Shown here: in pieces, positions 26,655 to 39,068 of the stretch | Layout: each line of letters begins with the position of its first letter | Position numbering within the stretch: position 1 is the first letter of the stretch | Source of the DNA: Siphonodentalium dalli | Lineage: Eukaryota; Mollusca; Scaphopoda; Gadilida; Siphonodentaliidae | DNA: 64,000 bases | Assembly: GCA_032622095.1 (NCBI GenBank) | Contig: CP136064.1 | Coordinates: 51,528,073-51,592,072 of the forward strand | Reading direction: 5' to 3' | Made by a program: the position numbers and the translations under genes | Notes under the pieces: model-generated | Databases searched by the model: none | Told to the model about the DNA's origin: nothing | What the model saw: the letters and a program-made list of their open reading frames with translations, nothing else

Positions 26655-28140
26655 CCACCCTCCAGGCCACACCCCTCATCCGATCACCACAAAACTTCTT
26701 ATGGATCTTCGGGGTGACCCCTAGATTGGAGCCATCGATTATTTTCCGAAATACGTAAAAACAAATGGCCGCCAGCAGCCATTTTGGATTTCAATTTGAA
26801 TCTATTGGCACACCCTGCAGCCCGCATTTATTGGAAAAATGTTTTGAAGATTGACAGGCATGTTTAGGATTGCCACCAGATAGGAGCTTTCAAATTTTAG
26901 CGATTTTCGATGAAAAATATGGCCGCCGGCAGCCATCTTCAATTTTACTCTTAGCATGACTAAATCCTTTGGCACACCCTACAGACCACATTCCTCATCT
27001 AATCGCCACCAAACGTCATATGGATCTCCGGGGTGACGTCTAGATGGGAGCCATCGATTATTTCCGAAATTCGTTAAAAACATGGCCGCCAGAAGCCATC
27101 TTGGATTTTACTCTTTGCATGACTAAATCCTTTGGCACACCATATAGACCACTTCCATCATCCGATCGTCATCAAACTTCATACCAATTTTCGGGGTGAC
27201 CTCTAAATGGGAGCAATCAATTATTTCTGAAATTCGTTATAAAATATGGCCGCCAGCAGCGATCTTGGATTTAAAATAGATAGATAGTTTAATGACATAA
27301 AACATCCACACGAGACCGATGTCAAAATAACAAATATATATAACAATGTCAACAATGATTCAAACATAATACATATACTGCAGTAACTATTTCATTATTA
27401 TATCAGCAGAATCTGACCTTTCTGTGAAAAATGTCCGGACCATGTTGCAGATTATGTTGCATGTATGAGGCTCGTTATTTTGCATTATGTATTGGAATTT
27501 TTGGCCTTCATTCAATCCAATAAATTTATCACTCATCATCCCTATCTCATAAAAGAAGTGTTTACGCATCTTATCATATGTGTTGCAGCACATAAGGAAG
27601 TGTTCTTCATTCTCAACCTCCATGTTACATTTCCTACAAATTCTTTCATCAATATGAATCCTTCGGCACACACTGCAGCCCGCATATAGTTAAGAAGAAA
27701 TGCGTTGGAAATTTTCAGGCATGATCAGGATCACGTCTAGATGAGAGTTATCGAATTTGAACGATTTTCGTCAGCCATTTTGGATTGTACGTTTTGCATG
27801 ACTAAATCCTTCGGCACAACCCACAGGCCACATCCCTCATCCGATGGACACCAAACGGCATAAGGATCGTCGGGGTGACCCCTAGATAGGTACCAACGAT
27901 ATTTTCCGAATTTCATTAAAAACATGGTCGCCAGCGGCCATCTTTGATTTTACTCTTTAAATCATTTGGTGCACCCCACGTGCCACATCCCTCATCCAAA
28001 CATCATATGGTTCTTTGGTGTTATCTCTATATGGAAGTTGTCCAATTATTCCGAAATTTGTTAAAAAACATGGGCGCCTGGAGCCATCTTGGATTTCACA
28101 TTTGAATCCATCGGCACACCCTGCACCCCACATTTAGTGG
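26655..28140. repeat. Degenerate ~160-bp tandem repeat (ATGGCCGCCAG family), interrupted by a LINE
   Basis: The landmark ATGGCCGCCAGCAGCCAT recurs at about 26766, 26921, 27083 and 27245, and after the LINE insertion in worn form at about 27768, 27924 and 28069. Between landmarks each unit repeats 'CACACC..GCAG.CC.CAT', 'CTCATC..ATC..CACCAAAC' and 'GGGGTGACC.CTAGAT.GGAGCC'. Spacing is 155-162 bp in the first four units. Divergence between units is high, so this is old. A lone further unit (ATGGCTGCAGGCGGCCATG) sits at about 29951. The family is common wording in lophotrochozoan genomes in my recollection; that is not verified here. Confidence 0.8.
27277..27655 (-). mobile_element. 5'-truncated LINE 3' end: zinc-knuckle C-terminus plus 3' tail
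   Basis: The minus-strand frame (about 27655 to the stop at 27387) encodes a cysteine-histidine motif ICRKCNMEVENEEHFLMCC followed by Y..MRKHFF. This C-x2-C...H-x4-C pattern with EEHFL is seen at the extreme C-terminus of many invertebrate non-LTR retrotransposon ORF2 proteins. After the stop comes a ~110-nt 3' UTR ending in ATGTCATTAAACTATCTATC, a short-tandem tail typical of LINEs. The upstream part of the frame (the initial MCRR) is already host repeat sequence, so the ATG at 27671 is fortuitous. The copy is inserted inside a unit of the ~160-bp tandem repeat, between GGATTT and GAATCC. Reverse transcriptase and endonuclease are absent. Confidence 0.65.
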
Positions 28141-28475
28141 AGAAATGTTTGAAATGAAATTAATTTAATTTACACAATACAATCAGATACTGAAACTTTT
28201 TGACTTTCCTTCTTTATCATTCTATTGACTGCTAAGCATAGAATTATTAACGCCTCCCACGTTGAGCTACAGTATCACTGACTCTTTCATTAAAATTGCT
28301 TTAAAAGCGAATTAAATAAACCTGGATTTTGTTTGCGCAAAACAAGGATTCTTGTCCCGCGGATCCCCCTCCCAAAACCACACTAAAAGTGACATTTGTT
28401 GGGATGTAAACCAAGCCAAGACACACATATATATATATGCGTATAGGTCAAGCTTCGGAATGATGTAAAGCCGTT
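28141..28475. other. Unannotated AT-rich spacer
   Basis: No gene or paired repeat was recognised; only a short TA run at about 28428-28438. Confidence 0.4.
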
Positions 28476-28746
28476 CACTGAAAATCTTGTTGACGCTTAT
28501 TTTGGATATATAATCCAGTTCAGTTTCGAGAATTCATCCAACAAATATTCCTAGCCAACGTATTTTCTTAATAATGAAAGCTACATTTTTCAGTCAACTG
28601 TTGGGCAAAATCAATCGGTTGAGTAATTTTTTTACTCAACTCGTTGATTAGAAATAGTTTATTTAACACTTTAGTTGCTTGGTGTTATACTTACACCACG
28701 GGTGAATAATTGTTGAGTAAAATTTTAGTCAACAAGATTGTCAGTG
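28476..28746. mobile_element. 271-bp MITE with 19-bp TIRs
   Basis: CACTGAAAATCTTGTTGAC at 28476-28494 is matched by the inverted GTCAACAAGATTGTCAGTG at 28728-28746 (18 of 19). The interior has a second small inverted pair, GGTTGAGTAA and TTACTCAACTC, near 28617-28647. No clear target duplication was seen, and no coding capacity is present. Confidence 0.6.
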
Positions 28747-28779
28747 TTCAGCTGAGATGAAAAATTACATGCGTGCGGT

Positions 28780-29800
28780 CCTCCGCCGTCCGTCCGTCTC
28801 TTTGTCCGAGCAGATATCTCAACCGCAGGTTGACGGATCTCAATGGAACTTGGTATCGATATTCACCACTATAAGGGAATTATGATGAGTGTTCAATCGT
28901 TTTGTTCTGGGTTTCCGTTCTAGAGTTATTCATCTTTGTGTATCAAGGCATGTTTATTTTATTTTGTCCGTCTGCCTGAATATCTCCATGGATGATCTTC
29001 GTGAAATTTGTTATGGATGTTAATAATCATCAGGGCGTCCAACGACGCTGTGTTGTTCGCATTCTCCTTTCTAGAGTTATTCATCTTTGTTTATCTGAAA
29101 TATATCTGAGTATCTCAGCCATATAGGTTATGGGATCTCGATGGAATTCGGCATGTGTGTTCACTATCACGAGGGCTTTCAATGAAGTGTCAACACGTCT
29201 TGTTCGCGTTTATCTGGCAATGTTGATGTTTTTGTCCGTTCGTACAAATATCTCAGAAACGTGGGATACCAGACCTCAATTAAATTTAGGACGAATCTTC
29301 ACCATAATGAGGACTCTCAGAGAAGTTTTAAATGGTTCTATTTGCATTCTTCATTCTGTGGTTATTTGTCTGTGTTTATACAGAACATATATCTGATGTG
29401 CCCGACTTCATCCGGGCTATTTAGGGTTTTCTTTGTGATCGACTCCGTCTGGGCAGAATATACAGCGTCTGGACAAACTATTGTTCGATCGGTCCAGAAA
29501 CATGCCTATATGAGCGTATATGAACGAGGTCAATGTCAAGGACACGGTCGCACGTGAAATTTGACCCGCCCATGTTGTTCCCCGTATCAAAGTAGGCCTA
29601 CATACCAAATTTGAGTCGGATCAGTCGAGACGTTTTCGAGTCTATAACACACATACAGACATAAGCTCCAAAAATATATAATAGATGTTGATATTTTGTC
29701 TGTCCTTATCAAAGTCTCAACCATGGGTCATCATATCTCAATGAAATTTGGTGAAGAGATTCAACACAAGGACAGCTTGTCAATGACACTGTACCTCAAC
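28780..29800. repeat. Degenerate tandem repeat domain, GTCCGTCCGTC type
   Basis: Units share 'GTCCGTC', 'ATATCTCA', 'GATCTC.ATGGAA.TTGG', 'TTCACCA..A..AGG' and 'TCTAGAGTTATTCATCTTTG'. Starts can be placed near 28785, 28964, 29105, 29234 and 29690, 130-180 bp apart. At 29600-29675 the passage 'CATACCAAATTTGAGTCGGA' plus 'ACACACATACAGACATAAG' is a typical end of such repeats. Open frames of 88-98 codons here (29130-29396, 29261-29557) are fragments of the repeat, not genes. Confidence 0.65.
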
Positions 29801-30167
29801 TCGGAGAGGCGTTAATAATTTAATTCCGACCAGCCAATATAATGACAAAGAAGAGAGGTCAAGAAGTTTCAGTAAAGGGATTGTATTGTGTATATAAAAT
29901 TACTTTCATTTCAAACATTTCTCATATAAACGTGGACTGTGAAATTCAAGATGGCTGCAGGCGGCCATGTTTTTAAAGGAATTTCAGGAAAATTTGACAC
30001 TTTGAGAAAACAAAAATCTTTAAAAAGAGTCTGACTCGTCAAGTGATTAATATAGCATTCTAAGATGGTATACTTTTTATAACTCTGTGTGAGAATCCAT
30101 TTAGATTAGAAAGGGTTAAATTCGGAGCTGAATCACACCGAGGAACAGTCACAGATCACTCACATGT
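29801..30167. other. Spacer with one worn ATGGCTGCAGGCGGCCATG unit
   Basis: Apart from the isolated repeat unit near 29951 nothing is recognisable. Confidence 0.4.
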
Positions 30168-30517
30168 GTGACCCGCCATATCAAATCCAGTCGTAAGTCG
30201 GGATTTTTGTTACCCTGTGCCAATGCATTCTCTTATATATGCGAGTCGACCATATGTCGCCTCGCATATATAAGAGAATGCATTGGCCTAACAATTTTTT
30301 ACAATTTTAATAATTTTTTCTTGTATTCTTTAACAATTTTATAATTTCACCCAGACAAACATGAGCAGACGACACTCTTCTATATGCTTCTATATATGTG
30401 TGGGGCTCCATGCAGGGTAATGGATTTTTTAATTTTATGTCCAAAAAATTGTAAGAAACATTTATTTTTAAAAAATGATAAAAAATTCTTAGGCCTGGAT
30501 TTGATATGGCGGGTCAG
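30168..30517. mobile_element. GTGACCCGCC foldback MITE, copy 1 (one hairpin deleted)
   Basis: The left end GTGACCCGCCATATCAAATC is matched by the inverted right end at about 30495-30517. One subterminal hairpin (about 30220-30287) is present. The interior (TTGTTAAAG/GGGGCTC segment) is in the opposite orientation to the copies at 40374 and 41756. The second hairpin is missing, with AGGCC joined directly to the right end. Confidence 0.85.
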
Positions 30518-31083
30518 ATATGTCATACCGGTGACGATTTCGATGTGAATTGTCGATGAAATTATGTGTCTTAATGTCATTTGGTAGACTGAATGAATGA
30601 GCATGTGGATACATAGTGCGTTTACCGGGTCAGTCAGCATTGGTAGACTACCATGTCCCAAAGGAATCATGCGTGCAATGCATAGTGCACGCATAGGTTA
30701 TTCCGGAGTTCTTAGATATACCCATATTAGATTATTATAGAAATCTTGAACAAATGAAACTTGTTCTGATGGCTAGTCGACGCATTGTCCGATATATGAA
30801 TATGTATATGCGGTGGTCGAATGAAATTTTTTTCCGGGTGGTAATGTAAAAATTTAGTTCCGGATTTTCATGTAACAATAAACTATATTAACACCGTCAG
30901 TTGTAACAAACAGCCAGACAGATGATTTTATTCCTTCATTATCGGAGATGAGATATATATAGAAACAATATACAATGAAGGGTATGGGTGCATGGTACAC
31001 GAGATATGTAATATTGATTACACAATCATAAAATGTCATAAATTATATAGGCTATCACAGTAATAAGCTGTATACCGGTATAT
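30518..31083. other. Unannotated spacer between two MITE copies
   Basis: No gene, RNA or paired repeat was recognised. Confidence 0.4.
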
Positions 31084-31327
31084 GTGACCCGCATATCAAA
31101 TCGTAAGTCGGGATTTGTTTACCCTGTGCCAATGCATTCTCTTATATATGCGAGGCTACCTATGGTCGACTCGCATATATAAGAGAATGCAGTGGCTAAC
31201 AATGTTTTACAATTTTAATATTATTTTCTTGTATTCTTTAACAATTTTATAATTTCACCCATACAGAATGCATTGGCACAGGGTACAAAAATCCCGACTT
31301 ACGACTGGATTTGATATGGCGGGTCAC
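31084..31327. mobile_element. GTGACCCGCC foldback MITE, copy 2 (internally deleted, 244 bp)
   Basis: Both ends are present, flanked by ATAT on each side (possible 4-bp target duplication). The left hairpin is complete. The right hairpin is reduced to AGAATGCATTGGCACAGGGT. The left end is worn (GCATATC for GCCATATC). Confidence 0.85.
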
Positions 31328-32074
31328 ATATTACTAATAAATCACGCAAATGAGTAACCGAAACTAAATAGTATGGGAACATCGGACAGGTTGCAGGGAT
31401 CAATTACTTTATAAGGTCATTATGCAACATAGGCTAGTCATATCATTTACAGAAATCGCAATTTGTTTGCGTGTTGGTATTTGTCTATACTATATGTTTG
31501 GTTGACTCTAGATGATTTTTACAGTAGAACCCCAATTGAAGTAAACACACACACACGCATGTGTTTGTGTTTTTTAACTTATCCGTGATGACGTCCAATA
31601 TGGCCACCAGAAATTATATAATTATTTTCAACTGATGTATAAGACCAAATATGTTTTGGGTGGTATGTCGATCCTGGCAAGTTGGTATACTATATCTGAT
31701 ATTCTAGATAATTTACGGTTTTCCCTTTTTAGGCTGCCCCATTTACTGTGGCAATGCTCAACGTGTATCCTGTAGTTTAATAGGTACCATGCACGAGCGT
31801 TCATCTGAGGAAAATCAGATATGCAGCTCACACGAATGCCTATTTTGATGTATACCTGTAGCTTCTTAGCAGTAATTTGCCAATTACGAGTGCTGTACCT
31901 TCTGTATATATATGTCTAGAGGAATCCAGGAATATAAAGCTGAAATAAGTATACTCGAACAGAACAAAGATAGGTCTTTATTTTGCATTTATATACCAAA
32001 TAAACAGTCATAATTGACTTAATATTCAATCCAATCATACGCTGAGTAAACAATTTGTTTAGTCAAAGTTAATT
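31328..32074. other. Unannotated spacer
   Basis: It contains a short (CA)n-like run near 31544-31570 and nothing else recognisable. Confidence 0.4.
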
Positions 32075-32265
32075 TAACGCTTTATATACTAAATACTCAT
32101 TGACGAGTAGTGCCCTTGGAAATTCCCCACCAATGAATATGAATCATTCTGCTCTTGTATTATCTGTTTTGTTTTTCTGTCTGTCGTCCGATTTTATTAC
32201 ATGAACACCCCTCAAAATGAATAATAGACCGTTCCTATGTATACTTTTGTAACTGAGTGGTAGAA
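32075..32265. repeat. Dispersed repeat, inverted partner at 39925-40113
   Basis: TAACGCTTTATATACTAAAT with ACTCATTGACGAGTA at this site, and later AATAATAGACCGTTC with ATGTATACTTTTGTAACTGA, both match the reverse complement of 39925-40113 with scattered differences and a different middle. Type of element unknown. Confidence 0.65.
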
Positions 32266-33623
32266 ACCATTAAGTGTTTAGAAAAGATTAAAGTATCTCT
32301 TGGGATAATCTAGCCTGAGCAATCAGATAGCCGCAATTCGTGGCCTAATCGAGCTATTACGCAGCTAGCGTTTTTTGTAGACAATAGTTATTGACATAAT
32401 ATACTATGTAAGCTGGTTTCGATTTTCTTTTGTAAAGCTTATCGTTAGAATCGTAAGTCGTCTATCGAATTAAAACCGAATCACATATCGATGAATGTTC
32501 ACTCGTTAAGCATGGCGAGCATATACACAATTTATCAGAGCAATAGCACCATGCAGTATAGTTGTCCCAGAAACTATCAGTAAACTACCGGTTTACTTTA
32601 GCAGAAGTGGCCATTGTCGCACCCAGGATCTATAAAAAATAAAAATAAAAAAAATAAAAAAAACCCAAGAATTAAGTTATCCACTATCTCCAATCGAATG
32701 CCGATTAGGTTGTTGACTATATGTTGATTATCCGTAGTGGCTAAACTTGCATAACCTGCATGTTCTTTGTGTGAGACGCGCTTGTCCATAATAGTAAAAC
32801 ACTTTGTAATTTTGACGCCACTATTCACTTTATGTAATGGTGCAAATCTCGTTCACTATCTTGTTCGTGAAAATAAGCTATAGTTATATACGTTTCTGGG
32901 TGAAACCATGTTGCACAAGTTATCATTACGCCCGGGAGTATAGTGTTGAGACACATATGGGAATTCGTCTATTCAGCAGTACTCATGCACGAACCTTATA
33001 CATGCTCCGATAGTTATACCTCAGGAACGGTGAGTGTATAACCTACAGGTATATATGTGCCATGATTGTCCGTTGCAAGAGTTCATAACTGCAGCTAAAT
33101 GCCTTGCTGTGGGCACCATGCCGGGCATATAGAGAACTAAAATAAAGCGTTAATCCCCCCACATGTAATCCGGTCTGCCCGGCACGATTTGGTATTTGTT
33201 GAATCATGCCAGATATCTTATTGACGTCATCGACCAGAAATCATATGCATATTAACTATCTGACACTAATCGCCCGGCACATTTTCGTAAATCCGCACTA
33301 TATTTTCGCTTACCGAGAGCTGCCTACAATTAACTCAATAATCTTGATTGGGGGCCACACACCAGTTACATGAATCGAACAGATAGTTCGGGCAAAGATC
33401 GAGGATTGTGCTGCACTGCAAATAGGTTATGGACCACCCAGTCGGTAGGATATATTTTGTTTGAATTTGCTGGAAATTTCGCGCGAAATCTCTGAAATAA
33501 AGAGATATAACTGCCAACATGCTGCTTTCGATCTCGTTACTTCCGCCAGCATTCAATCGTCAAGGACACCATGTGCATGTGAACTCGACTTGGGAAAAAA
33601 ACTCCGTTTCATGATGATCAAAA
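32266..33623. other. Unannotated spacer
   Basis: It contains an A-rich tract at about 32633-32664. No gene or paired repeat was recognised; minus frames of 73-76 codons here have no recognisable features. Confidence 0.4.
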
Positions 33624-33748
33624 TACAGTAATTCCCTAAATAATCGACTCCTTAACCGCAGCAACAAGCCATATTTCCGACTAAATCCTGAAAAGTTACA
33701 CATAATTCTGCTGTGGTTAAGGAGTCGATTAGTTAGGGCATTACTGTA
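33624..33748. mobile_element. TA-flanked palindromic MITE (CAGTAATGCCC family), deleted copy
   Basis: TACAGTAATTCCCTAAATAA at the left and its inverted counterpart at the right (ending GGGCATTACTGTA at 33748) enclose GACTCCTTAACC arms. The TA on both ends fits a Tc1/mariner-like target. The centre is shortened compared with the copy at 51350-51552. Confidence 0.8.
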
Positions 33749-34354
33749 GCTGCAATGTGAGATGTGTGATTGTCTGAAAGTCTTATCATCTGTCATTGTA
33801 CAATGGTTACACCTACACGCAATTTTCAGTCTCTTCTTTGTATACTCAAAAGTGCGTGGCAGATTTCTACCAAATCAATTTTACAGTCTTGTCGAAAACA
33901 AATCTTGAGTTAAATTGCCGTAATGGTTAACGGGTTTTTTTTTATCTAAACCTTTGAATTGCCAAACTTTCGGCTAACTAAAACTTTGTCTCCGAAATCG
34001 GCTTTGAGACAGGATGTAAACAAGCAGATCATTTAAAGACTAATTTGCTTTGTACATGCTTGTAAAGTTGTTCGGTGTTCGTCCGGGGGTCAACAATTCA
34101 CTGAGAAATTTGTTTTGATTGAAGGCGGGAGTGCTACTGAATACCGGCTGGAAGAATGTCTGTACTTCCGTACACATGCACTTTATATATATGCTGGCAT
34201 GTTAACGAAAAGTCAACTGCACTTTACCGCTGGCATAATGACGTAGCTTACCCATATTCATTCAAATTCAATGAAACTAACTACGTTTTGGTAAGTGCAT
34301 TCGTTCGGATCATCTAGAGTCTCAAATGGAGTGTTTCATATAAAGAACTTATGC
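33749..34354. other. Unannotated spacer
   Basis: No gene or element was recognised. Confidence 0.4.
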
Positions 34355-34562
34355 CCCGAGAGCTTTCCGACGAATGGCAACAAGCCATATTTCCGATTAA
34401 TTCCTGAAAAGTTACCCATAATTATGTTGTGGTTATGGAGTCGATTACTTAGGGCAGTAATGCCCTAAGTAATCGACTCCTTAACCACATCAGAATTATG
34501 GGTAACTCTTCAGGATTTAGTCAGAAATATGGCTTGTTGCCATTCATCGGAAAGCTCTCGGG
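34355..34562. mobile_element. Inside-out palindromic copy of the CAGTAATGCCC MITE
   Basis: Here the normally internal ends (CCGAGAGCTTTCC and GGAAAGCTCTCGG) lie outside, and the normally terminal ends meet in the middle as GGGCAGTAATGCCC near 34451-34464. The two ~100-bp arms are almost complementary. It looks like two half-elements joined end to end, or an aberrant transposition product. Confidence 0.8.
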
Positions 34563-36978
34563 TGTAGATCATGCCATGAATCTCTACTCTAGCTACTAAC
34601 ATAGAGAACATATTCCACCAGTACAAAACCTCGGAACTTTTTTGACTTCTGACCCGTTATGACAGGGAACTATATAGCATTGAACACACAAGACAGGGAA
34701 TATATTTCTTGGTTAATACTTGTTCCTCAATAATCTACTTCACAGTAGGAGTGGCCTCAACTCGAGATTGCATGCTTTTTCTGTGACTTTTGTGAGCTGG
34801 TATCGCAATAAATATTGAATTAATTACCAAGGAGAACTTCCATGATTTTAAGCAACGCAAAGCAAAATTGCACACAAAGTCACTTAATTCGTACATTTTC
34901 GAGCTGGAACCTTCGCCTACAGTAAAATACATTATTAAAGAACAGGTCATAATTAAGAAATATATTCCCAACGTTATTTGTCGACTATATAAAGTTCCAT
35001 GTCAAAAGTTCCCGGATTTTGTACTGGTGGCATATGATCTTTACGGGCGTTAGCCAGAGCAGAGATTCGTGACATGATCGAACGTGGGTGCATAGCTAAC
35101 CTGGTTTCGACACCGGGCTATTTCAGATAATTTATACCATCCTTGACGAACATGGTTACAACGTGATATGTTGTGGTAGAAACTGAACCCATCTGCGGTG
35201 ACATCATATATAGGCATTCTATGTAATTGCAGCTTTTTCGGAGTAAATCCCTGGCCTTTTGTATCAGCACTGCGTTTCAACATCGGACACAGTGACTGAT
35301 AAAAATGGCACGGTAACTCTCAATAATATGCATAATTTCTGACGTCAGATTCATCTGTATCTGAATACTTTCTGCAGAAAAGCCGTTATGGTGTAGCTGT
35401 ATGGTCTGGCTTAGATGGCAAGAAACGACATCTGTTGACATTGGCTGAGCGGAAAAGAACAATCATACGAAAACAACCAACGAAGTTGCCCGACGATTAT
35501 ACCCAGAACTAGACGAGAAACGAATGAGGCTCAAACTTCTTGGATACGATAGTACACGAGTGTATATGGTATACTGTAAATGAAAACAAGAAATAAACTG
35601 GGATACATGTACCACGAAGATGTAAATAGAGACGAGAGACGCTGTCGAAAGGCAAGGTCCGTGATGTTTGCTGCTGCAACCCCATGCCTCATCAGCAAAT
35701 CGCTGGAAGTGAAGCCAGCAACTTACGGATAGGGCCTGGTGTACACAACAAGTTGTCCATAATATGGTCAATCTCTGTGCAAAACATTGGAGAAAACAAC
35801 TGCAGTCTCCTTGGTGTGAACAGATTATCAGAAGAACTGTGACAAATAGATTGGTGGCCGATATGGCCAATTGAAAGCAACTATAGGGCAGTTATCCTTT
35901 CAGAAATGGGCGAAACTTGAAACTCAAATCCTGCAACTTTGACGAGTAAGTAAGCTACCATCAATATCTGACAAGGTGATAACGGCTGATCTTATCCATA
36001 CTTCAATTGTAGCTTGACAACCCGCACTGCATAACTTGTCCTAGATAATATTGGTCCACATGGGAAACAAGAGGCAACCATTTCCTTGTCAAAGATATGC
36101 ACTACATCTATGGACTTGGATTTATTGCTATCTGTATCGAGTTGCAATCTAATAACAGGAGAATACTACACCACAAGCAACCATAGAACACAACAACACT
36201 GTCGGATTCAAATAGGCTTCGTCGAAATGAATTCAGTTGAAAATTTTAACCCAGACCTTCCCGAGACTGACACTACCAACAGTCTATTATTTTCTCTCAG
36301 ATGAAGCTGCTAATCGAGCGATTTAATGGAGTGTCGACCATCCAAGCCACACATATCCTGAATGATGGGTTGTACTGATTCGGATTGTCTTCATCGTTAT
36401 ATCTGCAAAAGAAGAGAACGATGGTTTGTGAAAATATATTTGATATACATGTAGCTGTAATAACTCGATAGACTATACCTTGGCAAGTGTCGTTAAAGAC
36501 TATGACTGACAATATTCATAATATCCATATATTCAGGCGCTCGTGCCCACAACATGCACTGTTTGGTTTAAATCTATGCTACACGGGGCGTTTCTGTTTT
36601 GCGGAATAATGCACACAAACCTCCAAAACGAGCATTATGGAAATGTTGGTGGTGTAAGTGTTGCAAGGAAGAGGTTAAGTGTTGCTTGATTTTTCTGACG
36701 TTTGGTCGACACAATATATATCAAACACCATGCTATATATCCCGCAGCTTGAAACAATGAGACTCTTTATGGACTCATGCGTGCATGCCTTTTCTCTTGT
36801 TTCATAGCAATGTGTGAAATTCGCAAGCAAGTGAGATATCCGTATCCTGTTCGTTGACGTATTTGTTCCATATACATTAATACATATCAATAGACACCAA
36901 CACGGAACTCTCTGTGGTAATTGTTGGTGGCCTTGGACTCTCCACTTCACTTAAAAAAGCGATCGCGTCATTCGCACG
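34563..36978. other. Long stretch without a recognised gene
   Basis: Consecutive minus-strand frames cover 35050-35283, 35277-35462 and 35463-35870 (135 codons), but none has a recognisable domain, and their arrangement changes frame at each boundary. On the plus strand, 34925-35130 reads as fragments faintly similar to the start of a Gypsy-type reverse transcriptase (RLYKVP, then AEIRDMIERGCI in another frame). I regard this as unproven. Some of the segment may be a decayed retroelement. Confidence 0.3.
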
Positions 36979-37077
36979 TACAGTAATGCCCTAAGTAATC
37001 GACGCCTTAACCACACCAGAAGTATGGGTAACTTTTCAGGATTGGTTAAGGGGTCGATTACTTAGGGCATTACTGTA
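36979..37077. mobile_element. TA-flanked CAGTAATGCCC MITE, short copy
   Basis: TACAGTAATGCCCTAAGTAA at the left, GGGCATTACTGTA at the right, and complementary arms with GACGCCTTAACC and GGTTAAGGGGTC. Only ~99 bp remain; most of the centre is deleted. Confidence 0.8.
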
Positions 37078-38529
37078 GACAGCCTAGACATGTAGACACG
37101 CCGTGTGGTAATTCGTGATATATATATGCGCACTTTATGACGTAAATTTTATACAACCGGCGTCTTGTGGGACCCTAAATTAATGTTGTTAAATCTACCA
37201 AAATCTGTTTGGAAGCAAGATACAACTTCATAGCTCGAATATGACCTTCATCAGAAATTGTAGGACTCAAAACAATGCAACCATCACCGTGACGACGATG
37301 ATCAGTTTATATAAAACCCAGTCATGCAATATCCTGTCTATAGGGGGTTAAACACCCACCCGCACACACACACATGGACCATGCGTAGTAGTAGTAATAG
37401 TATTAGTAGTAGTAGTAGTAGTAGTATTAATTTTTACTTAGTCATTTAGATAGTGATCAAACTATGGGAGAACTGTCCCGTAGGTGTGGATGTACTCGGA
37501 TAACCTACACCGATTACGACCGTTTACATTCGAGTAAACAAGCGTATCGATTGTTGTAAAACTGAATCATGAAACTCCCATCACACTTGCTCATTGGGTG
37601 ATTCATTTCACGGTCTGCCTTTGACGCGCAAATAGCGAGTCACAAACTCTCACACCTCGTTGGTATGCCCACGAGCGCGGTGCATGTCGCTGCCAGATGG
37701 AGAATGATATTATCGCCGTAGTATTCGTTTCTTTACAGAGGCACCGGAAATCTTGAAAGACAAGGGGCCACCCTGGGATTAAGGACTTATCCCGATGTTA
37801 TTACGTGCGGTTACATGTTTATCAGATTACTTTCCTGAGAATGTCTTCTAACATCGCCCTAAAAAATTCCCCATCGATGTAGTTTCGCTTACACATCGAA
37901 TAATAAATGAGGGATGTAATTAAATTATTGAGAAAAATCCTGAAACAAAAATTTAAAAGTTCGGTAACCACTTTTTCGGCGATGGTTAGTTACCCCTTGG
38001 AAATTTGGCATTCAAAATGTACTGCGATAGTATATGTGTGTTTTGTTTGTTGCCATAAACATATATGAAAATCCGTTATGTTTTCCTCTTGAACATTTTC
38101 GAAATGAGAAAAAAAGTAGAACAGGAAAGTTACAAAAATCCTGAAACTTTTCCCAACTTTACAGAAAATCCTGAAATCAGGAAAACTACCAATAAATTAC
38201 ATCGCTCTCATCGATAGACACCGCCACTGAGATAATGAGATACCACATCTTCAGAATTTTTTAACCATGACAAAATGGCCCCATAACAGGAACGTGGGTA
38301 GCAGATTTTGACGTTGCATTGGGAGTTGTCTTGTTGGTTGGGCGGCGAAGTGTGAGTGCATAAATACATGTATTTTGTATAACTGAGTGTAAAAAGGAGT
38401 GTTTCAAATAGCGTATGCCACCGGGCCGATACTTAGGAGCTTTGTTATTATCGACCCGGCACCTGACCATGCAGGTCAGTTAAAATAGTAATAACATGAC
38501 TTTTAATGCGTTATGTTTGGTGACCGGCC
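37078..38529. other. Unannotated spacer
   Basis: Apart from the TAG microsatellite nothing is recognisable. A minus frame at 38261-38470 has no known features. Confidence 0.4.
37386..37428. repeat. Imperfect TAG trinucleotide microsatellite
   Basis: About 14 repeats of TAG/AGT, interrupted by AATAGTATT, in an otherwise unannotated stretch. Confidence 0.9.
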
Positions 38530-39068
38530 CTTTCGTAATGATTAAAAGCCCACGGATCCTGTACATTAGCAGCCATTGACTGCAGGCCGTTGATAAAACA
38601 TAACACCATTATAAATCATGTTATATTTATAATATCAGATAGGAATGGTCTTCGGTGAATCACCGCATCTTTCTGCGGCTGAATAGGTCACATAAAGTTA
38701 CCCAGGTTCATGATAAAGTTACCCAGGTTGGACAGCATTGTGATAAAGTTACCCAGGTTAAGAATATTTCATGTTTAGCAACAAATTATTCATTTTGCAT
38801 CTTTCGTAATGATTAAAAGCCCACGGATCCTGTACATTAGCAGCCATTGACTGCAGGCCGTTGATAAAACATAACACCATTATAAATCATGTTATATTTA
38901 TAATATCAGATAGGAATGGTCTTCGGTGAATCAACGCATCTTTCTGCGGCTGAATAGGTCACATAAAGTTACCCAGGTTCCTGATAAAGTTACCCAGGTT
39001 GGACAGCATTGTGATAAAGTTACCCAGGTTCAGAATATTTCATGTTTAGCAACAAATTATTCATTTTT
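38530..39068. repeat. Recent tandem duplication, 281-bp period
   Basis: TTTCGTAATGATTAAAAGCC starts at 38531 and again at 38812. The two units are almost identical, with three visible differences (CACCGC/CAACGC, TTCATG/TTCCTG, TTAAGA/TTCAGA). Each contains host flank plus the left end of an iteron MITE, so the duplication happened after the MITE inserted. Confidence 0.92.

Noticed and set aside
30380-30694. 104-codon minus frame
   Set aside because: Half of it lies in the AT-rich core of the foldback MITE; no protein features.
34925-35130. Possible Gypsy-type reverse transcriptase start (RLYKVP, AEIRDMIERGCI)
   Set aside because: The match is short, needs a frameshift, and the expected following blocks could not be read. 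A translated search against LTR elements would decide.
35463-35870. 135-codon minus-strand frame
   Set aside because: Low-complexity Ser/Cys/His/Leu composition, no domain, and flanking frames are offset; most likely chance or antisense of a decayed element.
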